Origin: Stutzerimonas chloritidismutans AW-1
GTDB lineage: Bacteria; Pseudomonadota; Gammaproteobacteria; Pseudomonadales; Pseudomonadaceae
Direction of reading: 5' to 3'
Assembly: GCF_000495915.1 (NCBI RefSeq)
Contig: NZ_AOFQ01000007.1
Span: forward strand, 62,001 to 126,000
DNA: 64,000 nt
Positions 63,457 through 64,000 of the stretch are shown here, in pieces (the first letter of the stretch is position 1; each line of letters opens with the position of its first letter). Below the pieces are notes generated by a model that was not told where the DNA came from, ran no database searches, and saw nothing but the letters and a program-made list of their open reading frames with translations. The position numbers and the translations under genes were made by a program.

Positions 63457-64000
63457 GGCGTGCTGTCCAGATCGGCATGGGTGAATGGCGCCGGCCGCAC
63501 CGGCCAGTCCAGTGCCAGGCGCTCGAACGCGCGGGCGAGCAGGCTGGCGATGAGCAGGTCGCGCAACCAGCGGTGGTCGGCCGGTATCACGTACCAGGGT
63601 GCTTCGCGGCTGTGGCTTTTGCTCAGCACGGCAGCCCATTGCGCCTGCTGCTGGGCGAAGTTGCGGTGGTCCTGCAGATCGCCGAGGGTCAGCTTCCAGC
63701 GCTTTTCCGGCTGCTCCAGGCGCCGATGCAAGCGCTGCTTCTGCTCGCCGGCAGACAGCTGCAGGTAACACTTGAGTGGCTGGATACTGGCGGCCGGCAG
63801 CTCGCGCTCGAAAGCCAGGATTGCGGCCTCGCGCTGCGGAATATCGGTAGGCGAGCACAGGCCGTCGCGCAGATCGCTGACCAGCGCTTCGTAGTAGCTG
63901 CGATTGAATACGCCGAGCATGCCGGGCGCCGGCAGCCGCTCCCGGTAGCGCCAGAGGAAGTCGTGGCGGCGTTCGTTCTCGCTGGGCGCCTGAAAGCTGT
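63453..64000 (-). CDS. C-terminal part of a PPK2-family polyphosphate kinase
   Basis: The gene runs off the window; about 181 codons are visible. The sequence FQAPSENERRHDFLWRYRER, GVFNRSYYEALV, CYLQLSAGEQKQRLHRRLEQ, PEKRWKLTLGDLQDHRNFAQ and PWYVIPADHRWLRDLLIASL is diagnostic of PPK2 (polyphosphate-dependent nucleotide phosphorylation). The C-terminal KRWK and PWYVIPADHRW lines carry conserved basic and substrate residues. The Walker A region is outside the window, so the class (NDP or AMP acceptor) cannot be decided. It is coupled to the DUF4344 gene. Confidence 0.9.
   Translation of the reverse strand, partial: SFQAPSENERRHDFLWRYRERLPAPGMLGVFNRSYYEALVSDLRDGLCSPTDIPQREAAILAFERELPAASIQPLKCYLQLSAGEQKQRLHRRLEQPEKRWKLTLGDLQDHRNFAQQQAQWAAVLSKSHSREAPWYVIPADHRWLRDLLIASLLARAFERLALDWPVRPAPFTHADLDSTP

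Overview
The window reads as one stretch of a high-GC chromosome from a Pseudomonas-like gammaproteobacterium. The P. stutzeri group (Stutzerimonas) is my best guess. It rests on gene families, on local orders known from pseudomonads (hmp next to ppyR; gcl-hyi-glxR-ttuD-pyk; puuE-uraD-alc-allA-puuD) and on small dispersed hairpin repeats, not on any database search. I saw no rRNA, tRNA, CRISPR array, prophage or insertion sequence.

Layout. 0-17 kb is general housekeeping and signalling: a methyltransferase-like protein, a GGDEF/EAL protein, sodB, the argO/argP pair, the esterase autotransporter estA, a diguanylate cyclase, pncB, a KGG stress protein, ppyR-hmp and a DUF2188 protein. 14.8-21.6 kb is the glyoxylate operon gcl-hyi-glxR-ttuD-pyk with a divergent LysR regulator. 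22.6-25.7 kb holds two exported proteins (a transthyretin-like protein and a DUF336/HbpS-like protein) divergent from a CusRS-like two-component system. 25.8-28.7 kb carries xthA, a GAF-EAL protein and a DUF2383 protein. 28.8-55.8 kb is mostly purine catabolism: a RutR-like TetR regulator, a Tsx-like channel, two purine permeases, puuE-uraD-alc-allA-puuD, uraH, a GntR regulator, guaD, xdhABC, a 2OG-Fe(II) dioxygenase, a BMP-type binding protein and an 8-oxoguanine-deaminase-like enzyme. It is interrupted by an antiporter, a LysE exporter and a zinc-uptake operon. 56-64 kb holds an SDR, a P-type ATPase, mltF, a GIY-YIG protein, a GST-like protein, a putative metallopeptidase and a PPK2 fragment.

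How it works together. Purine bases enter through the two permeases, and probably through the Tsx-like pore. Guanine is deaminated by GuaD, and (hypo)xanthine is oxidised by XdhAB. PuuD, UraH and UraD convert urate to allantoin. PuuE, Alc and AllA then give urea and glyoxylate, which Gcl, Hyi/GlxR, TtuD and Pyk carry to pyruvate. Nearly a whole purine-to-pyruvate route is therefore within about 41 kb.

Most interesting observations. (1) Two operator families tie the purine genes together: TTGT-NN-ACAA palindromes, probably for the local GntR protein, and TGACC-N4-GGTCA-like sites close to the published RutR consensus, probably for the local TetR protein. (2) The exported DUF336 / transthyretin-like pair sits beside a two-component system and resembles the HbpS-SenSR arrangement. 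(3) puuD and znuB are both broken by a frameshift inside G-rich low-complexity patches, so either assembly error or slippery tracts is possible. (4) Several dispersed or palindromic repeats lie between the catabolic genes.
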